In this document: in pieces, positions 1 through 8,258 of the stretch | How positions within the stretch are numbered: position 1 is the first letter of the stretch | Layout: each line of letters starts with the position of its first letter | Assembly (NCBI RefSeq): GCF_018449435.1 | Contig: NZ_JAHCMU010000019.1 | Span: 41,968-105,967 of the forward strand | Direction of reading: 5' to 3' | DNA: 64,000 nt | From: Flagellimonas sp. 389 | GTDB taxonomy: Bacteria; Bacteroidota; Bacteroidia; Flavobacteriales; Flavobacteriaceae | The notes under the pieces: model-generated | The model's database searches: none | Seen by the model: only the letters and a program-made list of their open reading frames with translations | What the model was told of the DNA's origin: nothing | Made by a program: the position numbers and the translations under genes

Positions 1-1
1 C

Positions 2-673
2 CAAGGAAAAGTATTTAAATTAAAGGATAGCTTACCCAACCTCCCGTTTCATCTAAAGTTACTTTTTGATAGGACCAAGCAAATATTGGTCAAGACCTCT
101 CCCCTCTTAGATATCTCCCAAAGTTTGAAGGAGCTGGAATTCGTAAAGGAGATTCACGTGGTAGCAGTTGACAATGATGTAAAAGAACTTCTTTACATTT
201 TGGAATATGGTTTTGAGGAAGTGGTTACCATTAAAGCAATAAACTTAACTAAGAACAAAGAAACTCCCTTTAGTTTTAAGCTCAATGAAGAGCAAAGTAC
301 AATTTCGGAATACGGAAATCCACAGCACTATCTGTATGAGCCCAATTCCGCTATTTTAAAATCGGGAGGCTTTAAATCGGTCGGCAAAAGGTTTGGGCTG
401 AAAAAACTGCATCAACATTCGCATTTGTATACATCCCAGGCATTAATCGATTTTCCGGGGAGAAGATTCGAAATCCAAAAGGTGCTACCCTATTCAAAAA
501 AAACAATCAAAGAACTTGCTTTGACCAAGGCCAATGTTACCATTAGAAATTTTCCGATGTCCGTAGCAGAAATCCGAAAAAAACATAAAATAAAGGACGG
601 CGGGGAGGCATATCTATTTTTCACAACTGCAATGGATGAAACACGAGTCATTATAAGCTGTAAAAGGGCCTAA
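2..673 (+). CDS. THUMP-like class I SAM-dependent methyltransferase, C-terminal part (5' end outside window)
   Basis: The reading frame is open from the first full codon of the window, so this is the 3' part of a longer gene. The TTG at 86 is internal and not a start. The residues VKEIHVVAVDNDVKELLYIL fit the last strands of a Rossmann-type methyltransferase fold, and the C-terminal GRRFEIQKVLPYSKK and GGEAYLFFTT parts fit the THUMP-like domain found at the end of Bacteroidota class I methyltransferases annotated as RNA methyltransferase-like. The SAM-binding N-terminus is not in the window, so the assignment rests on the C-terminal half. Its stop codon overlaps that of the convergent dipeptidase gene by 4 bases. 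Confidence 0.6.
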   Translation, partial: QGKVFKLKDSLPNLPFHLKLLFDRTKQILVKTSPLLDISQSLKELEFVKEIHVVAVDNDVKELLYILEYGFEEVVTIKAINLTKNKETPFSFKLNEEQSTISEYGNPQHYLYEPNSAILKSGGFKSVGKRFGLKKLHQHSHLYTSQALIDFPGRRFEIQKVLPYSKKTIKELALTKANVTIRNFPMSVAEIRKKHKIKDGGEAYLFFTTAMDETRVIISCKRA

Positions 674-1398
674 TCCTCGCATTCCCAATTAAAATTAGCT
701 ATTTTATCGTTGGAACCCGCTGATAGATTGTAGTGCCACCACTCGGTCCTAATTGACCAAAAACCATGAGATTCCATGGTTTCTTTTAGCAGTTTTCTAT
801 TATTTAAAATAGTTTCGGGCAAATCAAGATTATCGTGGTACGCTTTTTTTCCAAAGAAATCAAAGTCGGTACCCATATCCAACTCGTTGCCTTCTAAATC
901 CACCAAGGTAATATCCACAGCACCACCTTTGTTATGGATAGATCCTTTTACGGGATTGGCCACATATTGGGGGTTTGGGACAATCTTCCACATTTTATAT
1001 TGTACCGAATTTGGTCTATAACAATCAAAAAACTTGATTTTCACTCCTTTTTTTATGAAATCGTTATTGGCCTCGATTAGAGCTTTAGCCGTTTTTACCC
1101 TCGTGTAACATTCGGCACATTCATAAACTTTGGCTTTTAGAAAATTATTTTTTGTAGCATAGCGCATATCATATGCAAAATCGTGACTAAAATCGGCCAG
1201 TCTCACGAAAGTTGTATCGGCAAGACCTTCGAACGTTTTTAGTTGCACCTCTTGAATCCCCTCGGTAATTGAATCCACTGCTACTTTTGACAAGCTATCT
1301 GTACTTGATAAGACCAAACTCACGGATGTATTGTTATTTTTTTGCTTACAAGAACAACAGTACACCATAAGAATTAATAAAATATACTTATGCATCAT
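670..1398 (-). CDS. VanX-like D-alanyl-D-alanine dipeptidase (peptidase M15D), lipoprotein
   Basis: A zinc D,D-dipeptidase predicted to split D-Ala-D-Ala released from or feeding peptidoglycan. The zinc-site pattern SIHNKGGAVDI (SxHxxGxAxD) and the later EWWHY motif are both present, and FYDCYRP-like residues (FFDCYRPNSVQ) precede them. The N-terminus is a short hydrophobic stretch ending in a Cys-rich segment (VYCCSCK), which fits a lipoprotein signal. The start is placed at 1398 because the ATG there overlaps the stop of the upstream esterase gene as ATGA, typical of translational coupling; an earlier start at 1422 would lie inside that gene. It is the last gene of a three-gene minus-strand set. 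No vanA/vanH-type genes are nearby, so a housekeeping or scavenging role is more likely than vancomycin resistance. Confidence 0.85.
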   Translation of the reverse strand: MMHKYILLILMVYCCSCKQKNNNTSVSLVLSSTDSLSKVAVDSITEGIQEVQLKTFEGLADTTFVRLADFSHDFAYDMRYATKNNFLKAKVYECAECYTRVKTAKALIEANNDFIKKGVKIKFFDCYRPNSVQYKMWKIVPNPQYVANPVKGSIHNKGGAVDITLVDLEGNELDMGTDFDFFGKKAYHDNLDLPETILNNRKLLKETMESHGFWSIRTEWWHYNLSAGSNDKIANFNWECED

Positions 1399-2120
1399 TT
1401 TAATTTTTGTTGCACCAACCAATCATATAAAGCTTGGGTGGTATATGCCCTACTCCAAGAGTTGTGACCCACATCTTTGTATCGTGTATAGCGAACATCG
1501 TAGTTCATTTCTTTGAGTTTGGCAACCATTTTATCCGACTCTTCCACGGGAATCACTTCATCTTTATCGCCATGAAACACCCAAATGGGCATTTTTTTAT
1601 TGATCCAATGTGCATAGGGTAAAGGTGCCATACCGCACACAACGGCCATCGCAGCAAATTTTTTGGGGTACTGCGTTGCCAGCTCCCATGCTGCGCCTCC
1701 ACCCCTGCTCAAGCCTGTTAAATAAATCCGTTTTTCGTCTACATTATTGGTTTCGACTACAGAATCCAAAAGCTTAACAATAGCTTCGGTGTTCCACCAT
1801 TTTCTTCTATATGGATTTTGGGGCGCCAATATCAAAAAAGGAAACTGTTTTCCTTCCACTAGCAGCTTTGGAGGACCGTTCTTTTTAATCTCTTCCAAAT
1901 CAGCACCAGCCTCTCCACCTCCATGCAGAAAAAGCAGGAGTCCAAAACCTTCTTTATCATCAATTTCATATCCTTCTGGGTAATATAGATAATACTTAAG
2001 GTTTTCCGTGGTAACGGTTTCTAACTCGTCATTTACAAGTTGTGATTGTGCTGTGCAACCTTGTATCAAAAAAAGAAAGCATAACAAGAATGCTGTAAGC
2101 AGTAGGTGGGGTATTTTCAT
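1395..2120 (-). CDS. Alpha/beta hydrolase lipoprotein (PHB-depolymerase/dienelactone-hydrolase-like esterase)
   Basis: A predicted exported serine esterase. After a signal peptide ending in a lipobox (LIQGC) the protein has LFLHGGGEAG (oxyanion region), the nucleophile elbow GLSRGGG, the acid in FHGDKDEVIP and the catalytic His in VGHNSW. That is the complete Ser-Asp-His set of the peptidase S9/PHB-depolymerase type fold. An in-frame start at 2159 would put 13 extra residues before the signal peptide and overlap the upstream gene, so 2120 is preferred. It starts 8 bases after the deoxyribonucleotidase stop and overlaps the dipeptidase start by 4 bases. Substrate unknown; the compact 240-residue size suits small esters or polymer-derived oligomers. 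Confidence 0.8.
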   Translation of the reverse strand: MKIPHLLLTAFLLCFLFLIQGCTAQSQLVNDELETVTTENLKYYLYYPEGYEIDDKEGFGLLLFLHGGGEAGADLEEIKKNGPPKLLVEGKQFPFLILAPQNPYRRKWWNTEAIVKLLDSVVETNNVDEKRIYLTGLSRGGGAAWELATQYPKKFAAMAVVCGMAPLPYAHWINKKMPIWVFHGDKDEVIPVEESDKMVAKLKEMNYDVRYTRYKDVGHNSWSRAYTTQALYDWLVQQKLK

Positions 2121-2128
2121 GATCAAAG

Positions 2129-2650
2129 TTACAAAAGTTTGTCCGCGATAGCCTTCCAAGTATCAGCACGGTCAAAACCTTTGGTATTTATATTGTGGGG
2201 CGATGTGAAAATAATGGATTTACCCGTAAAACTTTCCAGATTATAACTACGGTCATCGATAAGAACATCTCCCCTTAATATATGCTTATCGCCACATAGA
2301 ATGCGTTTTTGCCAAGAAATAAAGGGGAAGAACTCGTCTAGCCAATCTGATTTTTCTTTTAAGGAATTGGGAAATTGCATCGCTGCTGAAGCTATATAAA
2401 CTTCATGCTCCTTATTGAGCGCCTCCATAACTTTTTGACTGTCTGGAATTACTTTTAAATTGGTGAAAAAACCATCTCGACGAGCATGATTCCTTACACT
2501 CTTTTGATGGGCTTCCGGCACACATTGCCATACTTCTTTGCCCATGCATTCCTCAACTTTTAAATTCCCATTAAATTCTTTATTGTATAATTCTATGTGC
2601 GCTCCGTAAGTATCCGCCAACACTTCATCCATATCTACAAATATTGTCAT
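2129..2650 (-). CDS. 5'(3')-deoxyribonucleotidase (HAD superfamily, NT5C family)
   Basis: A HAD phosphatase expected to dephosphorylate deoxyribonucleoside monophosphates in the cytoplasm. The HAD motif I is at the N-terminus (FVDMDEVLAD, Asp6 nucleophile and Asp8 acid/base). Motif II is in YIASAAM, and motif IV in DVLIDDRSYN. The HAD motif III lysine is probably in the segment around KEKSDWL or KRILCGDK. The 173-residue length is normal for the NT5C family, which carries a small alpha-helical cap. First gene of the three-gene minus-strand set with the esterase and dipeptidase lipoproteins, although no functional link among the three is apparent. Confidence 0.85.
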   Translation of the reverse strand: MTIFVDMDEVLADTYGAHIELYNKEFNGNLKVEECMGKEVWQCVPEAHQKSVRNHARRDGFFTNLKVIPDSQKVMEALNKEHEVYIASAAMQFPNSLKEKSDWLDEFFPFISWQKRILCGDKHILRGDVLIDDRSYNLESFTGKSIIFTSPHNINTKGFDRADTWKAIADKLL

Positions 2651-2761
2651 TCTTCCAATTTAGAATTTCGAAGAAATAAAATACTACTGTATCTACAAAC
2701 TAAACTGGGACATAAAATTGTAAATTAACTTTAAATAGAGAGTGATTTGGTTCAAGTTACT

Positions 2762-4375
2762 TTACTTTTTTTGTTCCTTAATCATTTTCAGGTATTTGGT
2801 CAATTCCATTTTAACATTGGGAAATAGAAAAAATAAACCAACAATATTGGGAAAAACCAAGGCCAAAATCATAGCATCAGAGAACTTGATTACCGCATCC
2901 ATTGTAACGGCAGCTCCAAGAATGGTGAAAATTAAAAATATAATCTTATAGCTCAAATCAATCCATATGCCTCTTCCGAACAGATATTTCCATGCTTGAA
3001 GTCCATAGTAAGACCATGACAAAATTGTGGAAAAGGCAAAAAGTACCACTGCCAAAACCAAAATATAGGAAGACCCCGGAATAGCCTTCTCAAAGGCCAT
3101 TGAAGTCAAGTTTACCCCTCCTACCCTGTCGCCATTTGCCATTAGCGCTTCTCCATTTATTACATCACCATACGCAAAAGCACCATCCATATTAAACATG
3201 ATAATCACCACTGCCGTTATGGTACAGATGATTACGGTATCTATGAAGGGTTCCAAAAGTCCAACGAGTCCTTCAGATGCAGCAAACTTTGTATTTACCG
3301 CTGAGTGGGCGATAGCGGCTGAACCAGCTCCGGCTTCATTAGAGAAGGCCGCCCTGCGAAAACCTTGTATCATTACTCCTATAAATCCTCCAGAAATGGT
3401 AGCTCTAGGCGTAAAAGCTTCATCAAAAATTAGTTGAAAAGCAGGGCCCACGTAATCCCTATTGGAAAAGATAATAAACAATGCTGCGGCTACGTATAAA
3501 AACGCCATTAGCGGAACAATCTTTTCAGTAACCTTAGAAATCCGCTTAATACCGCCAATAATCACAATTCCGACCATTACCGCAAAAATGATTCCTACAA
3601 TGCTCCCAGATGATGGGCCTTGCAACCCAAATCTTGATACAATCTGTGCAGCAGCCTGATTGGTCTGGAACGCATTGCCTCCTCCAAACGAAGCGCCTAT
3701 GCACATTACAGCAAATATAGCTCCCAATAACCTACCTAAATTTTTGAATCCTTTCTCTTTTAGTCCTCTGGACAGATAATACATGGGGCCTCCGTAAACA
3801 TTTCCCCGTTTATCAATATCCCTGTATTTTACACCTAAGGTACACTCAACAAATTTTGAGGACATGCCCAAAAGTCCTGCAATCACCATCCAGAATGTTG
3901 CGCCCGGTCCCCCAATAGAAATGGCTACCGCTACCATTGCAATATTTCCCAATCCTACAGTACCAGATACTGCGGTTGCCAATGCCTGAAAGTGGTTTAC
4001 CTCGCCATGATGATTATTACCTTCTTGAGTTCCTTCTGCGGTATTACCAATAGTTATAGGCGAATTCGGAACCATATGTTCAAACTCATCATACTTTCCT
4101 CTTACCACTTTGATCGCCGTTGGAAAGTGCCGTATGTTGATGAACCCAAAATAAATGGTAAAAAAAGTAGCTCCAGATAGCAATAATATAAGAACCAATG
4201 GAATACTCAATCCAAAAAGGTTCAATTCTGTGAAAACAAGGTTTTCCCACCATATTGCAAATGGCATAAAGGCATCATTTATTCGTTGGTCCAAACCTTT
4301 GGATGCTGCGGTGGTAATTAAAGGAATTACAAAAAGTGTTGCAAAGGTTAGCAATCGCTTGTGCTTCAAACTCAT
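2762..4375 (-). CDS. Sodium:alanine/glycine symporter (AgcS family)
   Basis: An inner-membrane Na+-coupled carrier for alanine or glycine (TC 2.A.25). The family signature GTVGLGNIA followed by GGPGATFWM is present near residues 137-165, and FSNEAGAGSAAIAHSA is also characteristic. About 10 to 11 hydrophobic segments span the 537 residues. The N-terminal hydrophobic stretch is followed by a roughly 60-residue loop rich in charged and polar residues before the signature, slightly longer than in enterobacterial AgcS. Flanked by gaps of about 110 and 120 bases, so probably transcribed alone. Confidence 0.92.
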   Translation of the reverse strand: MSLKHKRLLTFATLFVIPLITTAASKGLDQRINDAFMPFAIWWENLVFTELNLFGLSIPLVLILLLSGATFFTIYFGFINIRHFPTAIKVVRGKYDEFEHMVPNSPITIGNTAEGTQEGNNHHGEVNHFQALATAVSGTVGLGNIAMVAVAISIGGPGATFWMVIAGLLGMSSKFVECTLGVKYRDIDKRGNVYGGPMYYLSRGLKEKGFKNLGRLLGAIFAVMCIGASFGGGNAFQTNQAAAQIVSRFGLQGPSSGSIVGIIFAVMVGIVIIGGIKRISKVTEKIVPLMAFLYVAAALFIIFSNRDYVGPAFQLIFDEAFTPRATISGGFIGVMIQGFRRAAFSNEAGAGSAAIAHSAVNTKFAASEGLVGLLEPFIDTVIICTITAVVIIMFNMDGAFAYGDVINGEALMANGDRVGGVNLTSMAFEKAIPGSSYILVLAVVLFAFSTILSWSYYGLQAWKYLFGRGIWIDLSYKIIFLIFTILGAAVTMDAVIKFSDAMILALVFPNIVGLFFLFPNVKMELTKYLKMIKEQKK

Positions 4376-4455
4376 AATCGGTTGGTTTTGATTTTGAAAG
4401 CAAAGTGCAGCTTATATTTTTTTCAAGTTCAATCGGTCTGAAAAAAGTTAAAAAT

Positions 4456-4476
4456 GTCAGTAAAAAGCTTACCGAC
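4456..4476. repeat. Imperfect inverted repeat upstream of the symporter gene
   Basis: GTCAGTAA and TTACCGAC are inverted with one mismatch around a 5-base centre. It lies 80 bases upstream of the AgcS start and just after the stop of the next gene on the same strand. It could be an operator or a weak terminator; nothing else supports a role. Confidence 0.25.
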
Positions 4477-4498
4477 AAATTTACCGTATCTCTTTCAT

Positions 4499-5614
4499 TT
4501 ACAGGGATATATTATCCTTAGGAACAGCCAATCGAATTTTACGCTCTCGCTTTTCGGACATTTCAAAAAGTGTATTTTTCAAGGGATTTAGGTGATGATT
4601 TCGTGTCCAGTTCTCTTTGCCAAAGATGCCATCCAACAAACTATGAAGCAAACGTTTGATTTCGTTGTAATCATTAATATCAAATTTTTTACCACTAAGT
4701 GTGTCTCCTCTAGGCTTAATTTCCAGCCAATCATCGGTATCCTCCTTCTTCCGTTCTGCAAACTTTAAAAGCAGTTCATAGGAAGCTGGTGTTAGCACTA
4801 CTCTTCTAATTGAATCTCCCGGAAAACCTTTAAACAGAACAATGTTTCTTATTTTTCCATTAGTATTCTTTTCTTTTTTCAGTGTCATATACAGATATCC
4901 CGCACTGGGAATTACATTTTCTGCCAATTCCTTTACCCAGCTTAAAGCCAAGGCAAAGAACAACATGATAAGTGATGTTTTAAAAATTGCTGAAAACAGT
5001 GTAAGGTTTATGTAGGAACCGGTCAGCTTGTAAAATTGCGCCAATAGGGTCAATAGAATACATACCAATGATAACCAAGACAATGCTTTGAGTCTGCGCT
5101 TTGCAAAAGATTCCCATAAAACATAACCCAAAAAAAGTAAGGTCAAAACCGCGTAGTATACATCAAGTTCATTAATAATTCCTATTACCCTTCCCGAAAT
5201 CATTTTATTTATGGTAGGAAGTATTGAAAACAAGAAAGGGATACCCACAATATATACCCAATAATTGGACTTTATAATATGTCCGATAGGTTTGGGTAAA
5301 TACCTAAACCACGGAAGCGCCAATAAAATAAAGAGGCTATTTAATAAGGACAAAATACTGCGCCAGCCATCTATTGTAAACGTAGTATCTATTTCTGAAC
5401 CAGCATGATATACTTCCGTTAAGCCAGATATGCTCCAGCATAAAATGGACATTGCCAGCCAAACCTGTCCAAAATCATTTTGCTTTTTCCCAATATGCCA
5501 CCAGATGGCCATTAACGCCAAAAATGCAAAAAGGCATACAACGAATTGCCACCATCCGTAGAATGAGAGTACTTCATTTTTTACCTGTAAAAGGAATATA
5601 CTAATAGAAAGCAT
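4499..5614 (-). CDS. Unknown integral membrane protein with a charged cytoplasmic C-terminal domain
   Basis: No family recognised. From the chosen start the protein has roughly 371 residues. About seven hydrophobic segments fill the first 240, including WWQFVVCLFAFLALMAIWW and a pair around LLFLGYVLW and LSLVCILLTLLAQ. They are followed by a soluble tail of about 115 residues rich in Lys and Arg (FKGFPGDSIRRVV and KRERKIRLAVPKDN). The layout resembles Bacteroidota membrane regulators with 7TM sensing and a cytoplasmic output domain, but no kinase, HTH or cyclase motif is seen. The ATG at 5614 is preferred; the first possible start at 5737 would add 41 residues including an extra hydrophobic stretch, and cannot be excluded. 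Confidence 0.6.
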   Translation of the reverse strand: MLSISIFLLQVKNEVLSFYGWWQFVVCLFAFLALMAIWWHIGKKQNDFGQVWLAMSILCWSISGLTEVYHAGSEIDTTFTIDGWRSILSLLNSLFILLALPWFRYLPKPIGHIIKSNYWVYIVGIPFLFSILPTINKMISGRVIGIINELDVYYAVLTLLFLGYVLWESFAKRRLKALSWLSLVCILLTLLAQFYKLTGSYINLTLFSAIFKTSLIMLFFALALSWVKELAENVIPSAGYLYMTLKKEKNTNGKIRNIVLFKGFPGDSIRRVVLTPASYELLLKFAERKKEDTDDWLEIKPRGDTLSGKKFDINDYNEIKRLLHSLLDGIFGKENWTRNHHLNPLKNTLFEMSEKRERKIRLAVPKDNISL

Positions 5615-6003
5615 ACTATTGTTAACATGGACAAGTACCAAATATAGGCAAAATGAGTAGTAGTATTTTTTGAAAAAAGAGGTTGAAATGTTATCATCTC
5701 TACAATTCAATTCAGTATTCTGAAGTCGAATGATCACCGATTGGTTTTGTACTTAACAGCTCTGTATCAAACATGAAAGTTTTTTAAATAGCTATGTATG
5801 GTACTTCTCTCAAATACGGGTTTTTAATTACAAAAAAGTTACTGATTTCGCTTTAAAAAAGCATAAAATTTTCGTATCTTAATAACTATATATAATATAT
5901 AGCAATACTTACTCAAACAATTGATTTTCAAAGAACAAAACATAGTATTATTGCCTATATACTTCAATCTATAAAACCATTTTATCCTCTTAAACTATTT
6001 TAA

Positions 6004-6702
6004 ATGAAAAAAATTAAAACAAGAACTATTGTAGTACTTTCCTTTGCCTCAACTTTTTGTCATTCCCAAGCAGCATCTTATACTTATGAAGAAGATGCAA
6101 CCTATCAATATGAACAAAGCTCATCTGGAATGGTCCTAAGAGTTTCAGCAAATTCGATAGACGGTACGGAAGGATCCCCCTACCTACAAGAAGATTGGAC
6201 TCCAACCATAATTTATGACCACAACAAAAGGAAAAAAATAAATCTTTTAGCACGATTTAATACTTACACAAAAGAAATAGAAATAGCTAAAGAGGAAAAG
6301 ATTATTGCTCTAAAACCAGTCACTTATATAGAGGTTAGAATTGGAGATAAAACCTTTATTCCGTTTAAAGCTCCCGATAACGTAAAAACAGTTTTTGCAG
6401 AACAATTGACAAAAGGAAAAATCAACCTTATCAAATATTACAGCGCCAAAATTATCAAAGCGGCTACAGATGCAGCTTTATTGGGGATAGAAAATAAGGA
6501 TAAAATCAAGATTACTTCAAATCTATACTACAAGAAAGAGGGAGATGTTTTTAGTCCATTACCAAAGAGTAAGAACGAAATAGCACAATTAATTGATAAC
6601 GACACCAAAATTTTTGCAAAGAAAAATAAGCTTTCTTACAAGAAAGAAGGTGATTTGATCGAAATATTCAGGCAGTTCAACATTAAAAGTTTGCCACAAT
6701 AG
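6004..6702 (+). CDS. Unknown secreted protein
   Basis: A 232-residue protein with a signal peptide (about residues 1-24, cleavage near SQA-AS) and no recognised domain. The N-terminal part of the mature protein is rich in Tyr, Glu and Gln; the rest has alternating beta-like segments and lysine-rich stretches. The sequence YYKKEGDVFSPL recurs loosely as SYKKEGDLIEIF near the C-terminus, a possible short internal duplication. Preceded by 266 very AT-rich bases that would hold its promoter, and followed by a strong terminator shared with the convergent SusD-like gene. Confidence 0.6.
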   Translation: MKKIKTRTIVVLSFASTFCHSQAASYTYEEDATYQYEQSSSGMVLRVSANSIDGTEGSPYLQEDWTPTIIYDHNKRKKINLLARFNTYTKEIEIAKEEKIIALKPVTYIEVRIGDKTFIPFKAPDNVKTVFAEQLTKGKINLIKYYSAKIIKAATDAALLGIENKDKIKITSNLYYKKEGDVFSPLPKSKNEIAQLIDNDTKIFAKKNKLSYKKEGDLIEIFRQFNIKSLPQ

Positions 6703-6750
6703 CTACTGATATTACACGTTTATATTTTCAACATTTACTGAAATAAAAAA

Positions 6751-6772
6751 GAGCCCCGTAATTACGGGGCTC
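6751..6772. terminator. Bidirectional intrinsic terminator
   Basis: GAGCCCCGTA and TACGGGGCTC form a perfect 10-bp stem with a 2-base loop. A run of A on the left and of T on the right make it work in both directions. It ends the plus-strand unknown gene and the minus-strand SusC/SusD operon, which converge here. Confidence 0.92.
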
Positions 6773-6793
6773 TTTTTTATTTCTAAGATTTTT

Positions 6794-8242
6794 TTAATGA
6801 AATGGCAATACAAAATCGGAAGTTTTATTTTCCACTAAAATTTCCGTTACATCTATCACCGTAGTTGCAACACCGGTTTCGGCATTATATGTTATAGCAT
6901 CCAAATCATTGGCAACAGAAGAAATGAAAGAAGGCAACAAAATAGCAGCACCTAAGTCTGATTCGGAAATATTATCATTGAGCAGTACTTCATTTTCATC
7001 AATGATTAGTTTTAGGCCCATATCAACAAAACGAAGTCCTTCGGCAATAAAAACTTCTTGCCTAGTCCTGTACAATAACTCCAATCCTGCATCATCGGCA
7101 TTCAAACTTGCAATATCATCTGCTGTTAGCGAAGTTCCGGAAACAGAAGGTATTGAAACATTACCGTTCTGCCTATCCAAAACTAAGTTCGGCCTTCCAT
7201 TGACCACTACATTGGTACTATCTGGTCTACCTCCTGGATCTACCTCACTTCTACCTTCAATGGAATCGTCAATACTTCGAACTTCTCTGGTATCGATAAG
7301 GGCCAATAGATCCGTTAAGTTCTCTCTTGCAGCAGAAACATTGTTATCGGAAAGATTGGCCTCTGCCAAAATCAATAACGCTTCTTCTGCTTTTAAGTAA
7401 TGAACTGGAGAATCTTCATTCGGAGATAGGAATGAGTATTTAGGGTCAAGAAAATCCAACGTCGGGAGCGGCTGCAAATCATCGAAAGTTGCTCTTTCAA
7501 ATAATGCACTTTCAAATACATTACTTGGATCAGTCCCATTAGGAACTCCAAGGGGAGCATCAGCATCAAAATTCACGACGTTGTCAAACGACCCATCTAT
7601 TGCCAAAGCAGCATTGGCAGCAGCAACGGCTTCAGCTTTATTGCCCAAATAATAATTTATTCTGGATTTGGCCATTAGATATCTGGTCTGACCAGGATTC
7701 AATCCGATGGCTATATCGATAGCAGCAATAGCATCCAAATAATTTTGACGTGCGGGTATCGCAGGTCCAAGAGGCTCTTGCGGCAAAGCAGGAAAGTACA
7801 TTCCCGCATACATATAAGAAAGACCCAGAAAATAATTATATTCCGCTTCTGTTTCGGTGGTATACTCAGAATCGCCAGGGCCAACTTTTTCCAAACCGAA
7901 TATAGCCATTTCCCGTAATCTTGCAATTTCCTTTGTCGCATCCCTTAAATCAGGGTCGGCAGGTTGCAGGTCGAGGTTATCCATGAACTGGCTAAAGAAC
8001 GTTTGTGTATTTACATAGTTATCAGACCCTATTTCAGATAACATTAATAGTTCGTTATAAACAAAGGCCATATTCCTCTTTAAACCATCGAGCCATATTA
8101 TCGAGGAATTGGGTTGTCCAACAACTGAATCTTCCGACAAAGTCGGGTTTTCCACTTTGGTAAAATCTACCACACTACTCAATTCATCAGTACAATTAAC
8201 GAGAAAGAAGACTGCACCTATTATTAGGATTATTTTTTTCAT
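6794..8242 (-). CDS. SusD/RagB-like nutrient-binding lipoprotein
   Basis: Partner lipoprotein of the SusC-like channel encoded just upstream. It begins with a lipoprotein signal (Cys17 in FLVNC), followed by an N-terminal all-helical region. TPR-like segments are seen around YFLGLSYMYAGMYF and RINYYLGNKAEAVAAANAAL, as expected for the SusD fold. The C-terminal half has the usual helical segment RQEVFIAEGLRFVDMGLKL. At 482 residues it is typical in size. It starts 16 bases after the SusC stop. SusD proteins sit on the cell surface as a lid over the SusC barrel; no glycan-processing gene is adjacent, so the ligand cannot be guessed. Confidence 0.85.
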   Translation of the reverse strand: MKKIILIIGAVFFLVNCTDELSSVVDFTKVENPTLSEDSVVGQPNSSIIWLDGLKRNMAFVYNELLMLSEIGSDNYVNTQTFFSQFMDNLDLQPADPDLRDATKEIARLREMAIFGLEKVGPGDSEYTTETEAEYNYFLGLSYMYAGMYFPALPQEPLGPAIPARQNYLDAIAAIDIAIGLNPGQTRYLMAKSRINYYLGNKAEAVAAANAALAIDGSFDNVVNFDADAPLGVPNGTDPSNVFESALFERATFDDLQPLPTLDFLDPKYSFLSPNEDSPVHYLKAEEALLILAEANLSDNNVSAARENLTDLLALIDTREVRSIDDSIEGRSEVDPGGRPDSTNVVVNGRPNLVLDRQNGNVSIPSVSGTSLTADDIASLNADDAGLELLYRTRQEVFIAEGLRFVDMGLKLIIDENEVLLNDNISESDLGAAILLPSFISSVANDLDAITYNAETGVATTVIDVTEILVENKTSDFVLPFH

Positions 8243-8258
8243 ATCTATAATTTTTTAT

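Noticed and set aside
670..1398. Vancomycin resistance based on the VanX-like protein
   Set aside because: No vanA/B, vanH or vanRS genes are nearby; such dipeptidases are common in Bacteroidota.
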